Positions 16,731-26,126 of a stretch of 64,000 bases of DNA are shown in pieces. The stretch spans positions 1 to 64,000 of the forward strand of contig NZ_CP025584.1 in assembly GCF_002865605.1 (NCBI RefSeq), given 5' to 3'. The DNA comes from Paracoccus jeotgali (GTDB taxonomy: Bacteria; Pseudomonadota; Alphaproteobacteria; Rhodobacterales; Rhodobacteraceae). Made by a program: the position numbers and the translations under genes. Each line of letters begins with the position of its first letter. Within the stretch, counting starts at the first letter, position 1. The notes beneath the pieces are model-generated. The model saw nothing but the letters and a program-made list of their open reading frames with translations. It was not told the DNA's origin and did not search any database.

Positions 16731-17878
16731 GCTGCGTTGTAGATGCCGAGGGCATCGTCCTGCGTAAGCTTCCTAGGATTGTTGATTAGAAGCCGAGTCT
16801 GGTTCATCGCGTCGGACGCCATGCCCGCCAGCGCTTCTTGCGGGATACCCACGTCACGCAGATGCTGCTGCAGGCCGCAGCGCACGCTTAGCTCCTGCAG
16901 TGCCTCGCAAAAGGCGAATGCGGTGGCGCGCTCATCGGCGGCACGCAGGGAGGGGAACACAATGGGCGCAAGATGGGCATATCCAGCGGGCGCCGTTTCT
17001 GCGTTAAAGCGCAGCACATGCGGCAGAACAAGGGCGTTCGACAGCCCGTGCGACACCTTGAACCGCCCACCGATCGGATAGGCCAGCGCATGAATGGCCG
17101 CAACCGGGGAATTCGCAAACGCCTGACCCGCAAGCAGCGATCCCAGCAGCATGTCGGACCGTGCCTGCACATCGCCTGGTGTCGCAACGGCGCTCTCCAG
17201 CGACCGCCCCATCAGGTGCAGCGCCTCGCAAGCGAGCGCACGCGAGACGGGATTGTTGTTCGGGCTGGCTGAGCAATAGGATTCGATGGCGTGAACCATG
17301 GCATCTATACCCGTCGCAGCGGTCACATGCGGGGGCAACCCCAACGTGGTTTCCGGGTCCAGCACCGCAATATCTGGCAGCAGCACCGGGCTGACCACAC
17401 CGAACTTTTCGTTGGTGTCGGTGCTGACGATGGCGATAGGCGTCACCTCGGACCCGGTCCCGGCCGTCGTCGGCACCGCCACCAGCGGCAGGCGCCCGGC
17501 CGATAGTCGGCCGATGCCGTAGCAGTCACGCAGGTCGGCACCGCTGAACGCCAGTGCCGCGGCCAGCTTGGCCACGTCCAGCGATGATCCGCCGCCAAGC
17601 CCGATTACCCCGGTCGCGTCGACGGCACGTATCCGGTCGCGCGCGGCATTTACGATCTGCTCGGACGGGTCGGCGGCAACGTCCTGAAAAATGTGCACCT
17701 CCGCCCCGGCAGCACGCAAGGCGGCGTCGGCCCGGCGGGGCATGCCCGTCGCCATCATGCCGGGATCCGTCACCATCACGATCCGCGCTCCAAGCAATGG
17801 CGCCGCGATCACGTCAAGCTGGTCGAGAAGCCCCGCTCCGAAGCGGATCGAGCGCGTGGTTTCGAACGTGAAGGACAT
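16724..17878 (-). CDS. Iron-containing alcohol dehydrogenase
   Basis: A 384-residue group III (Fe-dependent) dehydrogenase. GLGGGSSLDVAKL is the NAD(P)-binding loop and PTTAGTGSEVTP the conserved substrate/cofactor region. Metal ligands are carried by the GIDAMVHAIES segment (Asp, His), by NSPVAAIHALAYPIGG (His) and by the HGLSNALVLP histidine. It oxidises an alcohol to an aldehyde or reduces the reverse. It begins directly after the TetR stop codon (TAAATG). With the aldehyde dehydrogenase in the same operon it could run alcohol to aldehyde to acid. Confidence 0.9.
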   Translation of the reverse strand: MSFTFETTRSIRFGAGLLDQLDVIAAPLLGARIVMVTDPGMMATGMPRRADAALRAAGAEVHIFQDVAADPSEQIVNAARDRIRAVDATGVIGLGGGSSLDVAKLAAALAFSGADLRDCYGIGRLSAGRLPLVAVPTTAGTGSEVTPIAIVSTDTNEKFGVVSPVLLPDIAVLDPETTLGLPPHVTAATGIDAMVHAIESYCSASPNNNPVSRALACEALHLMGRSLESAVATPGDVQARSDMLLGSLLAGQAFANSPVAAIHALAYPIGGRFKVSHGLSNALVLPHVLRFNAETAPAGYAHLAPIVFPSLRAADERATAFAFCEALQELSVRCGLQQHLRDVGIPQEALAGMASDAMNQTRLLINNPRKLTQDDALGIYNAAW

Positions 17879-18496
17879 TTATTTCCCCTGTGGAGGCGCC
17901 GCGGCACCCGTGGAATCGTACAGGCGTTCAACCTGTGCCATGACGCGTTCGTCCAGTTCAGCGACGTCGATGCCAAGGTCGCGGGCGAAGATCTCGCGAA
18001 ACAGGGCATAGCCATAGACGGTCGCCGCATAGGTGGCGTGCAGCGCCGGCAGGTCGTCGACGTCTGGAACCAGGCCCAAAGCGCGGTCCCGTTCCAGCTG
18101 CAGCAACGTCGTCTCCGCATTCGGCATCAGCCGCGGCGCGGTCGAGCCGTCCAGATGCAGCAGCGTCGTTAGGCGCAGCGACGACCCTCCCCCCAGCAGC
18201 GACCGTAGGGCGTGGACCACCCGCGCGCCCAAATTCATCGGCTGCGACGGCGTCCGCGTCTGGACCTGCCGCCGCCGCAACTCGTGCTTGATCGCTGAAC
18301 GAAGAAGACCCCGACGCGAGCCGAAGTGGTGATAAACCAGTGTCCGGTTCACGCCTGCCGCCTTGGCCACCTCGTTTAGGTTGATGCCGGTCAGCACCCC
18401 CTGCTCTTCCAGCATCTGCAGGACGGCATCTTCGACTCTAGTGGCCGTACCCGTTTCCGGGGCGACACCTGCGGCCGAGGCAGATTTCGTCGACAT
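17879..18496 (-). CDS. TetR-family transcriptional regulator
   Basis: A 205-residue protein. The N-terminal helix-turn-helix is GINLNEVAKAAGVNRTLVYH with HFGSRRGLLRSAI behind it. The C-terminal ligand domain is unlike any I can name. It is embedded in the operon between enoyl-CoA hydratase and alcohol dehydrogenase with gaps of 12 and 0 bases, so it is co-transcribed with the genes it probably controls. A candidate target is the TTGACG-ATT-CGTCAA palindrome at 32175-32189 at the head of the gene string. Confidence 0.88.
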   Translation of the reverse strand: MSTKSASAAGVAPETGTATRVEDAVLQMLEEQGVLTGINLNEVAKAAGVNRTLVYHHFGSRRGLLRSAIKHELRRRQVQTRTPSQPMNLGARVVHALRSLLGGGSSLRLTTLLHLDGSTAPRLMPNAETTLLQLERDRALGLVPDVDDLPALHATYAATVYGYALFREIFARDLGIDVAELDERVMAQVERLYDSTGAAAPPQGK

Positions 18497-18508
18497 GTCT
18501 AATCTTCC

Positions 18509-19267
18509 TCAAAGTCCCGCGAACTTTTCCCTTACATGGGGTCCACGCAGCGGGCCAAGCAACAAGGCGCCGTCAAGCTCCTCGATATTGCCGAAGGATG
18601 CCCGTGCGGCAATTGCCCGGAATTGCCGCTTGGTCAAGAAAAGCGCCTCGGGATCGATCTGCAACAGGGCGTCGATACGCTGTTGGACCTGTTGCCCAAG
18701 CTGATCTGGCGCGAACGCAGCCGAGAAGAGGCCGGCTTCGACCGCCTGCGTGCCCGAAAGCTCTTCGAATTCAGCCAGCAGCGACCATGCGCGGGTGGTG
18801 CCGACCAGTTCGATCAGGCGATAAAGCGCGCCCCAGCCCAGCGGCAGGGCCAGTTTCAGTTCTGGCAGCGACATCCTTGCGTCGTCGGCCGCAAAGCGCA
18901 TGTCGCAGCACATCGCCATGACCAGCCCGCCGCCGACGGCGTGGCCGTGCACCTGCGCGATAGTCAGCGCGTTCGTGCCCATCAGCCCGCGCTTCAGCTG
19001 AACGCCGACCTCAATTGCATTTTGTGTGCGACCGATGTTTTCCTCGCTGGTCTTGAAGCCAGGATACTGCTTGCGATCCGCACCTGCGCAGAAAGACCGG
19101 CCAGCGCCGCGCAGCAGGATGATCCGAGCGCCCTCGGCGTCGGCTTGCTGGAACGCGTGGCCAACCTCATCTAGGGCGTCGGCAGTCATGGCGTTTAAGG
19201 TCTCGGGGCGGTTCAGCATGACGGTCGCGACAGTCTTCGCGTCATTCCATGTCAGATCAATGCTCAT
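18509..19267 (-). CDS. Enoyl-CoA hydratase/isomerase family protein
   Basis: A 252-residue crotonase-fold protein. The start is the ATG at 19267, which overlaps the stop of the upstream hydratase as ATGA. LRGAGRSFCAGADRKQYPG gives the first oxyanion-hole region, and VHGHAVGGGLVMAMCCDMRF the second. The residue corresponding to the first catalytic Glu of classical hydratases is not clearly present (LPELKLALPLGWG region), so a hydratase, isomerase or other crotonase reaction is possible. It sits directly next to a second crotonase gene. Confidence 0.85.
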   Translation of the reverse strand: MSIDLTWNDAKTVATVMLNRPETLNAMTADALDEVGHAFQQADAEGARIILLRGAGRSFCAGADRKQYPGFKTSEENIGRTQNAIEVGVQLKRGLMGTNALTIAQVHGHAVGGGLVMAMCCDMRFAADDARMSLPELKLALPLGWGALYRLIELVGTTRAWSLLAEFEELSGTQAVEAGLFSAAFAPDQLGQQVQQRIDALLQIDPEALFLTKRQFRAIAARASFGNIEELDGALLLGPLRGPHVREKFAGL

Positions 19268-20073
19268 TTTCCAGTCCATTTCGGTTGGCGCTTCTCGGTA
19301 AAAGCGCGGGCTGCTTCAGTGCCATCTGCAGTGGCGACCATGGAGCTGTGACGACGGGCCTCACGATCAAGCGCCTCGGCAAACGAGATCTCATCGGCGT
19401 CATTGAGGTTTTGCTTGATCAGCGGCAGCGCCAACGGTGCGGCAGCAGCCAGATCGCGGGCGATCTCCAGCACCGCATCAAGCAGGACGTCGGGCTCTTC
19501 GATCCCTGAAACCAGACCCATGTCTAGGGCCTCCTGCGCGGTGATCGGCTTTGAACGCAGGTAAAGATCGCGCGCTCGGCCACCACCCACGATCCGCGGC
19601 AGCAGCCAGGTCCCCCCGAAATCCCCCGACAGCCCCGCATTTCGGAAGGCCGTCGCGAACCGCGCCTTGCTCGAGGCAAAACGCAGATCGGTCGCGCACG
19701 CCCACGAAAAACCCGCCCCCGCGCAGGCACCGTTGATCGCTGAAATCGTGATCTTGGGCATGTCGCGCAAAAGCTGCGACGAGCGCATGAAGTTGCGCAG
19801 CCGCCCCGTCTGCGAGGCCAGCGGCGGATCGCCCGCGACGGCGCCGCCCGGACCGCGCTTCAGGTCGCCCCCGGCGCAGAACGCCCGGCCTGCGCCGGTC
19901 AGGATCATCACGCGGATCGTGGGATCGTCGGTGACCCGCTCCAGTTGCGCCAACACATCGTCAAGGAAGGCGGGCGTCATCGTGTTCATCGCGTCCGGGC
20001 GGTTCAGCGTCAACTGCGCCACGCCGTCGGCTACAACTTCAAGAATGGTTTGCTGCTCGGTCATATCGATCAT
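19264..20073 (-). CDS. Enoyl-CoA hydratase/isomerase family protein, second copy
   Basis: A 269-residue crotonase-fold protein. Motifs: LTGAGRAFCAGGDLKRGPGG and INGACAGAGFSWACATDLRF. The stretch ATAFRNAGLSGDFGG replaces the usual glutamate-containing loop of hydratases. It differs well beyond allelic level from the neighbouring hydratase, so this is not a recent duplication. Its start overlaps the aldehyde dehydrogenase stop (ATGA at 20073-20070), and its own stop overlaps the next gene, indicating translational coupling. The likely role is beta-oxidation-type processing of an acyl-CoA. Confidence 0.87.
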   Translation of the reverse strand: MIDMTEQQTILEVVADGVAQLTLNRPDAMNTMTPAFLDDVLAQLERVTDDPTIRVMILTGAGRAFCAGGDLKRGPGGAVAGDPPLASQTGRLRNFMRSSQLLRDMPKITISAINGACAGAGFSWACATDLRFASSKARFATAFRNAGLSGDFGGTWLLPRIVGGGRARDLYLRSKPITAQEALDMGLVSGIEEPDVLLDAVLEIARDLAAAAPLALPLIKQNLNDADEISFAEALDREARRHSSMVATADGTEAARAFTEKRQPKWTGK

Positions 20074-21461
20074 GCCTTCTTCTGAACGGAAACCGGACGC
20101 TGGAACTCCCGGATGCCGAATAGGCCCATCTCGCGGCCGCTGCCGGATTGATTGAAACCGCCGAACGGCGCGCGCGGATTGAACGGCGCCCCGTTCACGT
20201 CGATCTGCCCGGCGCGCAGGCGAGCAATGATCCTATCGATGCGGGCTGCATCGGCACCCCAGATCGCGGCGGCAAGACCATAGGCGGTGTCGTTTGCCAG
20301 CGCGATCAGATCATCCTCGTCGTCGTAACCCAGCACGACGATCACCGGGCCAAACACTTCGGATTGGACGATCTCGGCCGCGCGGTCATGTGCAAGAAAT
20401 ACGGCGGGCTGGACCTGCCAACCCCTCTGCCCCGCCGCCGGGTCGGCCCCCGTCACGAGCTCAATTTTCGGGTTGGCCTTGGCGCGGGCGATAAAGCCCC
20501 GCACGCGGTCGAACTGCGCCTGCGAGATGACCGGACCGAGCCGCGTAGCCATCTGGTCGGCCAGCGCGCCGACCTTGGCCGCCGCATCGTGCAACATTGC
20601 GCGGGGCACCAGGATACGGGTCAGCGCGTTGCAGGTCTGTCCGCTGTTCAGCAACCCGCCATTGACCATCGCCTTCAGCGCGGCATCCGGGTCAGCATCG
20701 TCTAGCAGGATGCCCGCGGATTTTCCGCCCAGTTCCAGAAAGCACGGCTTGAGGTGGCTTGCCGCAGCTTGTGCCACCGCGCGCCCACCCTCGACCGAGC
20801 CGGTGAAGGATACCGCGTCGATTCCCGGATGGTTGACGAGTGCTGCGCCGGTGCGGGCATCGCCCGGCACCACGTTCACAACCCCGGCAGGTGTCGTCTC
20901 GGCAAGTATCTCCATCATCATGGCATTGGTCCGCGGCGTCAGCTCGCTGGGCTTCACCACCAGCGTACACCCCGCAGCCAGCCCGGCGCCGATCTTGGCC
21001 ATGGCCTGGTGCAGCGGATAGTTCCACGGCGTGATGGCGGCGATGACACCGATCGGGCGGTGAGTGATGGTCGAATGGCCAATCGTCTCGTCCGCAAGTG
21101 CCGCATCTAGGTCAGCAGCGAACCCGCGCAGCACATGGACCGGCAGACTGGCCTGCACCGCCCGTGCGATCTTTTCGGGCGTGCCAACCTCGGCATTGAT
21201 GGCGGCCGCAAGATCGTCGGCGCGTTGCTCGATCCCGTCTGCCAGCGCCTCGATCACCTTGCGGCGGGTCGCGGCGTCGGTCTGCGACCACGCGGGAAAC
21301 GCATCCCGCGCGGCGGACACCGCGGCGTCGACATCGGCGTCATCCGCATGGGCCGTGCGACGGTCCTGCTGCCCGGTAAGAGGGCTGGTTAGATCCTGGT
21401 GACGCTTTCCCTGCACGGGGGCGATCGTGCCATTCACGAGGGCGATGTCGTGTACGGTCAT
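20070..21461 (-). CDS. NAD(P)-dependent aldehyde dehydrogenase
   Basis: A 463-residue ALDH-superfamily enzyme. Cofactor region ITPWNYPLHQAMAKIGAGLA, glycine motif FTGSVEGG, general base Glu243 in ELGGKSAG and nucleophile Cys277 in NSGQTCNA are all present, so it should be active. It oxidises an aldehyde to the acid. It lies 11 bp downstream of the FGGY kinase gene. Combined with the iron alcohol dehydrogenase of the same operon, a fatty or short-chain aldehyde released from the substrate is a reasonable guess. Confidence 0.92.
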   Translation of the reverse strand: MTVHDIALVNGTIAPVQGKRHQDLTSPLTGQQDRRTAHADDADVDAAVSAARDAFPAWSQTDAATRRKVIEALADGIEQRADDLAAAINAEVGTPEKIARAVQASLPVHVLRGFAADLDAALADETIGHSTITHRPIGVIAAITPWNYPLHQAMAKIGAGLAAGCTLVVKPSELTPRTNAMMMEILAETTPAGVVNVVPGDARTGAALVNHPGIDAVSFTGSVEGGRAVAQAAASHLKPCFLELGGKSAGILLDDADPDAALKAMVNGGLLNSGQTCNALTRILVPRAMLHDAAAKVGALADQMATRLGPVISQAQFDRVRGFIARAKANPKIELVTGADPAAGQRGWQVQPAVFLAHDRAAEIVQSEVFGPVIVVLGYDDEDDLIALANDTAYGLAAAIWGADAARIDRIIARLRAGQIDVNGAPFNPRAPFGGFNQSGSGREMGLFGIREFQRPVSVQKKA

Positions 21462-21472
21462 AAGTTATCCTT

Positions 21473-22909
21473 TCAGACTCGGTCGTTGCGCGTCTTGGTG
21501 AATTCAACAGTCAGCGCGACAGCATCCTGCCAGCCGGTGCGGTCGGCCGGCATCGTGCCTGGGGGCACGTCAAGCGGCGTCCGGTCGCTCGCGAAGGGCA
21601 CGTCAATGCCCAAGGCGCGTTGCGCTAAAATCGCGGCGCCGCGGGTCGTCGCCTCGGCGTCGGTGGCGCGACAAAGCGGGCGATCGACGGTGGCCGCAAG
21701 GATGGCGTTGAAGGCGTTGCTTCGGGTCAGTCCACCGTCGACGCTGATCTCAATCAGGCGTTGGCCGGTCGCGTCCTCGATCTGATCAATGATCTCGGCG
21801 GTCGCCGACACGATTCCATCCAACACAGCGCGCGTCATCCCGCCCGCGCCTGTCGCGCCTGACAGGCCAAAAAAGCTGCCGCGCGCGCCGGGTTGCCAAT
21901 GCGGCACCCCCAAGCCTTCCAGCGCGGGCACAAACACGGCGCCGCTGCGTTGGTCGGGCTGAACCACGGCATCAAGCGCCGCAACATCGCGCAGCACACC
22001 CAAGCGAACCAGCCATTCCACCGAACTGCCCGCGGACATGACGGCGGCCTCGGCGCCAAAGGACACGCCGTCGGGGGTGCTCAGCGCGACATTGCCGAAC
22101 GCCTGGCGCGACGGATTGGCGAGCGGCGCGGTGCCTGTCACCATATTTAGAACGGCCGACGTCCCGAAGGTGATCTTCGCCGTGCCGGGCGCAAGGCAGC
22201 CCTGCCCCACCAGCGACGCCTGTTGATCGCCGATGACGGCCAAGATCAGCGGTGCGCCAGAGATCGCGCTCGCCGGGATTACCTCGGGCATGCAAGATAC
22301 TAATTGGGGCAGCAGCGACGAATGCAGGTTTAGTTCGGCCGCCAGCGTGCGATTCCAGTCCAACTTCACCAAATCGAACAGCCCGCTATGCGACGCGTTG
22401 ACGTGATCGCTGACATGGAACGACCCATCAGTTAGAATCCATATCAGCCAAGTTTCCAGCGTGCCTACCCGCAACTGACCGGCAGCCGCACGCGTGCCGT
22501 CGGGGTCAGCGCGGTCCAGTAGCCATCGCCATTTTGACGCCGCCAGTCCCGGAATCATCGCCACGCCCCGTTTACGCAAGGTGCGGTCGAGACCGCGTGT
22601 GCGCCCGTCAGACCACGACAGCACCGGCCCCAACGCGGTGCCTGTTGCCGCATCCCAGACCAGCGCCGTCGTGCGCTGGTTGGCGATGGCGATGCCCGCC
22701 AGCACCCAATCGTCAGCAAGCGCACGCACATCGCGCAGGACATACGCGGCCAACAGTCCCCCATCCCATGACAGCCCGTCGTCGTTGCGGCGTTCCGGTA
22801 CCACGCTCTGCCGCCGCGCGCAGACTATCCCCTGCGCGTCGATGACCGAGCAGCGCAGGCTGGTCGTGCCAAGGTCGATCACCAGGACAAGGGGAGCTTT
22901 CGGCGTCAT
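21473..22909 (-). CDS. FGGY-family carbohydrate kinase, glycerol-kinase-like
   Basis: A 478-residue kinase. The phosphate-binding loop is VIDLGTTSLRCSVID. The catalytic region is VIGDQQASLVGQG, with the aspartate typical of glycerol kinase (GDQQAAL in GlpK), followed by AKITFGTSAVLNM. The C-terminal DGLTRSNAFN-type region reads SVDGGLTRSNAFN. It probably phosphorylates glycerol or a glycerol-like polyol. It overlaps the upstream flavoprotein gene by four bases, and a GlpD-like dehydrogenase lies two genes upstream, which supports a glycerol-type substrate. Confidence 0.85.
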   Translation of the reverse strand: MTPKAPLVLVIDLGTTSLRCSVIDAQGIVCARRQSVVPERRNDDGLSWDGGLLAAYVLRDVRALADDWVLAGIAIANQRTTALVWDAATGTALGPVLSWSDGRTRGLDRTLRKRGVAMIPGLAASKWRWLLDRADPDGTRAAAGQLRVGTLETWLIWILTDGSFHVSDHVNASHSGLFDLVKLDWNRTLAAELNLHSSLLPQLVSCMPEVIPASAISGAPLILAVIGDQQASLVGQGCLAPGTAKITFGTSAVLNMVTGTAPLANPSRQAFGNVALSTPDGVSFGAEAAVMSAGSSVEWLVRLGVLRDVAALDAVVQPDQRSGAVFVPALEGLGVPHWQPGARGSFFGLSGATGAGGMTRAVLDGIVSATAEIIDQIEDATGQRLIEISVDGGLTRSNAFNAILAATVDRPLCRATDAEATTRGAAILAQRALGIDVPFASDRTPLDVPPGTMPADRTGWQDAVALTVEFTKTRNDRV

Positions 22910-24438
22910 GCCTGCGGCGCCGCCTTGTCAGCCCAGTCCGGCGTTGGGCCGAAGGGGTTGGACAAGCCCAGCTTGCCGGGGTTGAGAATGCCGTTGGGAT
23001 CAAGCGCATCCTTGACCGACTGCAGCAGATCCAGCCCTGAACCCAGCGCCTCGCCCATCAAACGCGCGCGCTGAAGTCCCACGCCGTGATGATGCGCAAG
23101 GTTGCCACCGTTGGCCAGAACCGAACGGGCGCCTGCGTTCCACACCTCGCGATACCAACGCGGGCGATCCTCCAGTTCGGGGCGACCGCCGAACATGAAG
23201 TAAAGACCAGCGCTGCCAGGGTAAGCATGCGAGATGTGCGCGGTCGCGGTGCGCGTGCCGTCAACCGCCATCATCGCGGCTGTAGCGTCATGATAAATGC
23301 GCGCCAGCCGCGACCACGGCGCGGTGATCTCCATGGTATCTGGGGCCCGATCCAGGATCAGATCATCCAACGCGTGAACGCTGTTGCGGTTGTCAAGCCA
23401 GCGATCCACCAGCGCCTTGTCGCTGAGCTTACCATCGCATTCCTCACGCACGACGGCCATGATGCCGGCGACGATCGCGGGATCGCCTTCATCGTGGATC
23501 AGCAGGATATGTTGGTCCCTGGTGTCGAAGTTGCGCCGCGACTCGGTCGCGTCATACAGGCGCACGACGGCCGGACGCGCACCACGCTGCGAAAAGCGCC
23601 GGATCGCGTCGGCACCCTCGTCGAAGCTGTCAAACGCCCAAGCGCCGCTTTCACTGTATTCGGCCTTCTTGTGAATGTGCAGCCGCGCCGAGACGATCAC
23701 CCCGAGTGTCCCTTCCGAGCCGACGAACAGCTGCGTCATGTCCGGGCCCGTGGATGAATGCGAATACTCGGACGTCTCGACCACGCGCCCGTCCGCCAGC
23801 ACCACCGTCACACCCTTGGTGATGTCGGCCATAGTGCCATACCGCGTGGACATCTGACCCGCGCCGGAACAGGCGATCCAGCCGCCGACGGTCGCCAGCT
23901 TCATCGACTGTGGCCAGTGTCCGGCGGTATAGTCCTGCTTCTGCAACGCGGCCTCGAAGTCGTCGCCGAAGGTACCCGCCATGACGTCGACCGTCAGGTC
24001 ATCGCCGCGGAGATCGGTGATGCCGGACAGTTGCGTCAGGTCCAGCACTACGCCACCGAAGACCGGCAGCGAGTTGCCGAGAACACCGCTGCGCCCACCG
24101 GCTGCCGTCACCGGCACGCCGGCGTCGTTGGCAAGGCGCAGAACGGCAGCCACCTCGTCGACGCTTCTGGGGCGCGCGACGGCGGCCGGCATGCGCGCAA
24201 CATGCCCGGTCGTGGCCCAGACCATTCCCAAGGGCCACCAGTCGCGGGCGTAGTCCCTGCGGCTGTTGTCGTCGACATCCACCGATGCGCAGACCCGCTC
24301 TAGTGACTGGATGAAGGCGTCGTTCACGACGACGGGCTGCCCGGTCAGCGTTTCTCGGGGCGTGACACCTTCAAGACCGTGCGCACCGGGGATTGGGCTG
24401 GGTCTGCGGGGTTCAATGTCGATAGGGCTGCGAGTCAT
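22906..24438 (-). CDS. FAD-binding oxidoreductase of the alkyl-DHAP synthase type
   Basis: A 510-residue flavoprotein. The start is the ATG at 24438, overlapping the GlpD-like gene stop as ATGA; an upstream frame to 24696 is a shadow. Residues ~85-260 are the FAD_binding_4 (VAO/PCMH) domain: RPRSVDEVAAVLRLA, AAGGRSG, TVGGWIACSGAGQMSTRYG and FVGSEGTLGVI. The C-terminal part contains NGGNLAHHHGVGLQR. The triple histidine (449-451) is the hallmark of alkylglycerone-phosphate synthase (AGPS), whereas GlcD/lactate oxidases have GEHGIG there. AGPS makes the ether bond of alkyl-DHAP. Next to glycerol kinase and GlpD homologues, a role in glycerol-ether chemistry is a fair inference, unproven. Confidence 0.82.
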   Translation of the reverse strand: MTRSPIDIEPRRPSPIPGAHGLEGVTPRETLTGQPVVVNDAFIQSLERVCASVDVDDNSRRDYARDWWPLGMVWATTGHVARMPAAVARPRSVDEVAAVLRLANDAGVPVTAAGGRSGVLGNSLPVFGGVVLDLTQLSGITDLRGDDLTVDVMAGTFGDDFEAALQKQDYTAGHWPQSMKLATVGGWIACSGAGQMSTRYGTMADITKGVTVVLADGRVVETSEYSHSSTGPDMTQLFVGSEGTLGVIVSARLHIHKKAEYSESGAWAFDSFDEGADAIRRFSQRGARPAVVRLYDATESRRNFDTRDQHILLIHDEGDPAIVAGIMAVVREECDGKLSDKALVDRWLDNRNSVHALDDLILDRAPDTMEITAPWSRLARIYHDATAAMMAVDGTRTATAHISHAYPGSAGLYFMFGGRPELEDRPRWYREVWNAGARSVLANGGNLAHHHGVGLQRARLMGEALGSGLDLLQSVKDALDPNGILNPGKLGLSNPFGPTPDWADKAAPQA

Positions 24439-26126
24439 GGGGTGTCCTCTCTCGAATGGGTGTGGGGGGGTTGCGGCAAGTCCAGCGCTAGCACGCCAAG
24501 TTCCTGTCGCAGCGTTGAGTCCAGAAGCGCGATTTCCGCGCCGATGCGGTTGGCGCCCCAGCCGACGGCGCGCCCGACCCGCATCGCGATACCGGCGGCA
24601 TCCGCCAAGACGGCGCGCCCGTCGAAGGTCGCGATCCGGGTGCGCCGGAACAGCGCATCGACCAGTGTGGTCGCCATCTCGGCACGCAGGCCCCACACCG
24701 CTTCAGCAAGAGTGGTGTCACCGTTTGGCGTAATCGTGGTGCCCAGCTCGGGGGCAAGGCGGGACAGGCGCTGCACCGCAGCGGCGCGATCACCATAGCG
24801 CTTGTCCAGGCGTTCGCCGCGCGCAAGATGGCTGGCCCCGGCGTGATAGCCGTGCAGGCGCAGCTTACGGGTGGTGCAGCGCGCCTTGTGGTCCAAGACC
24901 TGGCAGATTACGTCCACCGTGCCCTCGGCCATTTCTCGATAGGTGGTCAGCTTGCCACCGGTGACGGTGATCAGGCGATCGGCTTCTTGTTCGATGCTAT
25001 GGCGGCGCGACAGGTCGGAACTGCGGGCGCTTTTGCCATCCGCGATCAGCGGCCGGAAACCGGCCCAGCCGCTGATGATGTCGGACGGTGTGACCGGGCG
25101 AACCAGATGACGGTTGATGCCATCGAGGATGTAACTAATGTCGTTTTCCGTAACACTAGGCTTATCCACGTCGGCAGGGTCCGTCGTTTCCGTCGAACCG
25201 ATATAGGCAAACGGCCCTTCGTCGACGACCGAGACCGTGCGTCGATCGCTGGCGACCGGCAGGCTCACGGCCACGTCGTTACGCACCAGCGCATGCGGCA
25301 CGACGATATGTGTGCCCTTGGCGGGCGCGAGCTTGCGGGGGCTGTGAACGCTGACAGCCTCCAAAAATTTTTGCGCCCAAACGCCGGTCGCATTCACCAC
25401 CATGCGCGCGCTGACATCGGTTTCTTCTCCGTCCACTGCTATGCGCGCGGTTCGTATTCCCTTCCGGCAGTCCGACAACCCGACGCAGCGCGCGTGATTG
25501 ACCACGCATGCGCCGCGCGTGGCTGCCGATGCCAGCACCGCCAGCACCAACCGCGCATCATCGGCACGCAGGTCGTGGAACATGTAACCCGCGCCGATGC
25601 GGGCCATGTCCAGTGACGGCATATGACGCGCGACCTCGTCATGGCTCAGCCGGCGGTGACGGCGGCCCAGCCGCCAGGCACCGGCAAGCTGATAGCTCCA
25701 TAACGCGCCCCCCAACGCGCGCGACAGTTTGGGATTGATGACACCGCCCTTCAGGAACAGCGGAATCATAAACGGCATGACCCGCACCAGATGCGGAGCG
25801 TTGCGCTGCAGCGCATGGCGCTCGCGCAGCGATTCCCGCACCAGCGCCACGTCGCCAGTCTGCAAATAGCGAAAGCCGCCATGGATCATCTTGGACGACC
25901 GCGACGAGGTGCCGGACGCGAAATCTCCGGCCTCAACCAGCGCCACGCTTAGCCCGCGGGCGACCGCGTCCAGCGCGATCCCAGCCCCGGTGATGCCGCC
26001 ACCGATCACCAGAACATCGAACCTGCCTCCCGACAACCGTGCAAGATGCCGGGCCCGGCAGGATAGCGGCTCGTCAGCAGCAAGCCGATCCAATTCGGCT
26101 GTGACCTGTTGCTCTACCGTGTTCAT
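24435..26126 (-). CDS. glpD: Glycerol-3-phosphate dehydrogenase-like flavoprotein
   Basis: A 563-residue DAO-family enzyme. The start is the ATG at 26126 (MNTVEQQ), overlapping the ABC ATPase stop as ATGA. The dinucleotide-binding motif is DVLVIGGGITGAGIALDA, followed by ASGTSSRSSKMIHGGFRYLQ, which is diagnostic for GlpD. GWAGFRPLIAD and VTGGKLTTYREMAE are also family regions. It should oxidise sn-glycerol 3-phosphate to DHAP, passing electrons to quinone at the membrane. Since it lies in a specialised operon, this is probably an accessory copy rather than the housekeeping enzyme. Confidence 0.9.
   Translation of the reverse strand: MNTVEQQVTAELDRLAADEPLSCRARHLARLSGGRFDVLVIGGGITGAGIALDAVARGLSVALVEAGDFASGTSSRSSKMIHGGFRYLQTGDVALVRESLRERHALQRNAPHLVRVMPFMIPLFLKGGVINPKLSRALGGALWSYQLAGAWRLGRRHRRLSHDEVARHMPSLDMARIGAGYMFHDLRADDARLVLAVLASAATRGACVVNHARCVGLSDCRKGIRTARIAVDGEETDVSARMVVNATGVWAQKFLEAVSVHSPRKLAPAKGTHIVVPHALVRNDVAVSLPVASDRRTVSVVDEGPFAYIGSTETTDPADVDKPSVTENDISYILDGINRHLVRPVTPSDIISGWAGFRPLIADGKSARSSDLSRRHSIEQEADRLITVTGGKLTTYREMAEGTVDVICQVLDHKARCTTRKLRLHGYHAGASHLARGERLDKRYGDRAAAVQRLSRLAPELGTTITPNGDTTLAEAVWGLRAEMATTLVDALFRRTRIATFDGRAVLADAAGIAMRVGRAVGWGANRIGAEIALLDSTLRQELGVLALDLPQPPHTHSREDTP

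Noticed and set aside
22494..22985. + strand frames opposite the FGGY kinase and AGPS-like genes
   Set aside because: Low-complexity Ser/Arg/Pro shadow translations with no start signal or domain.
24439..24696. N-terminal extension of the AGPS-like protein
   Set aside because: Arg/Gly-rich shadow within the GlpD-like gene; the ATGA-coupled start at 24438 fits the operon.
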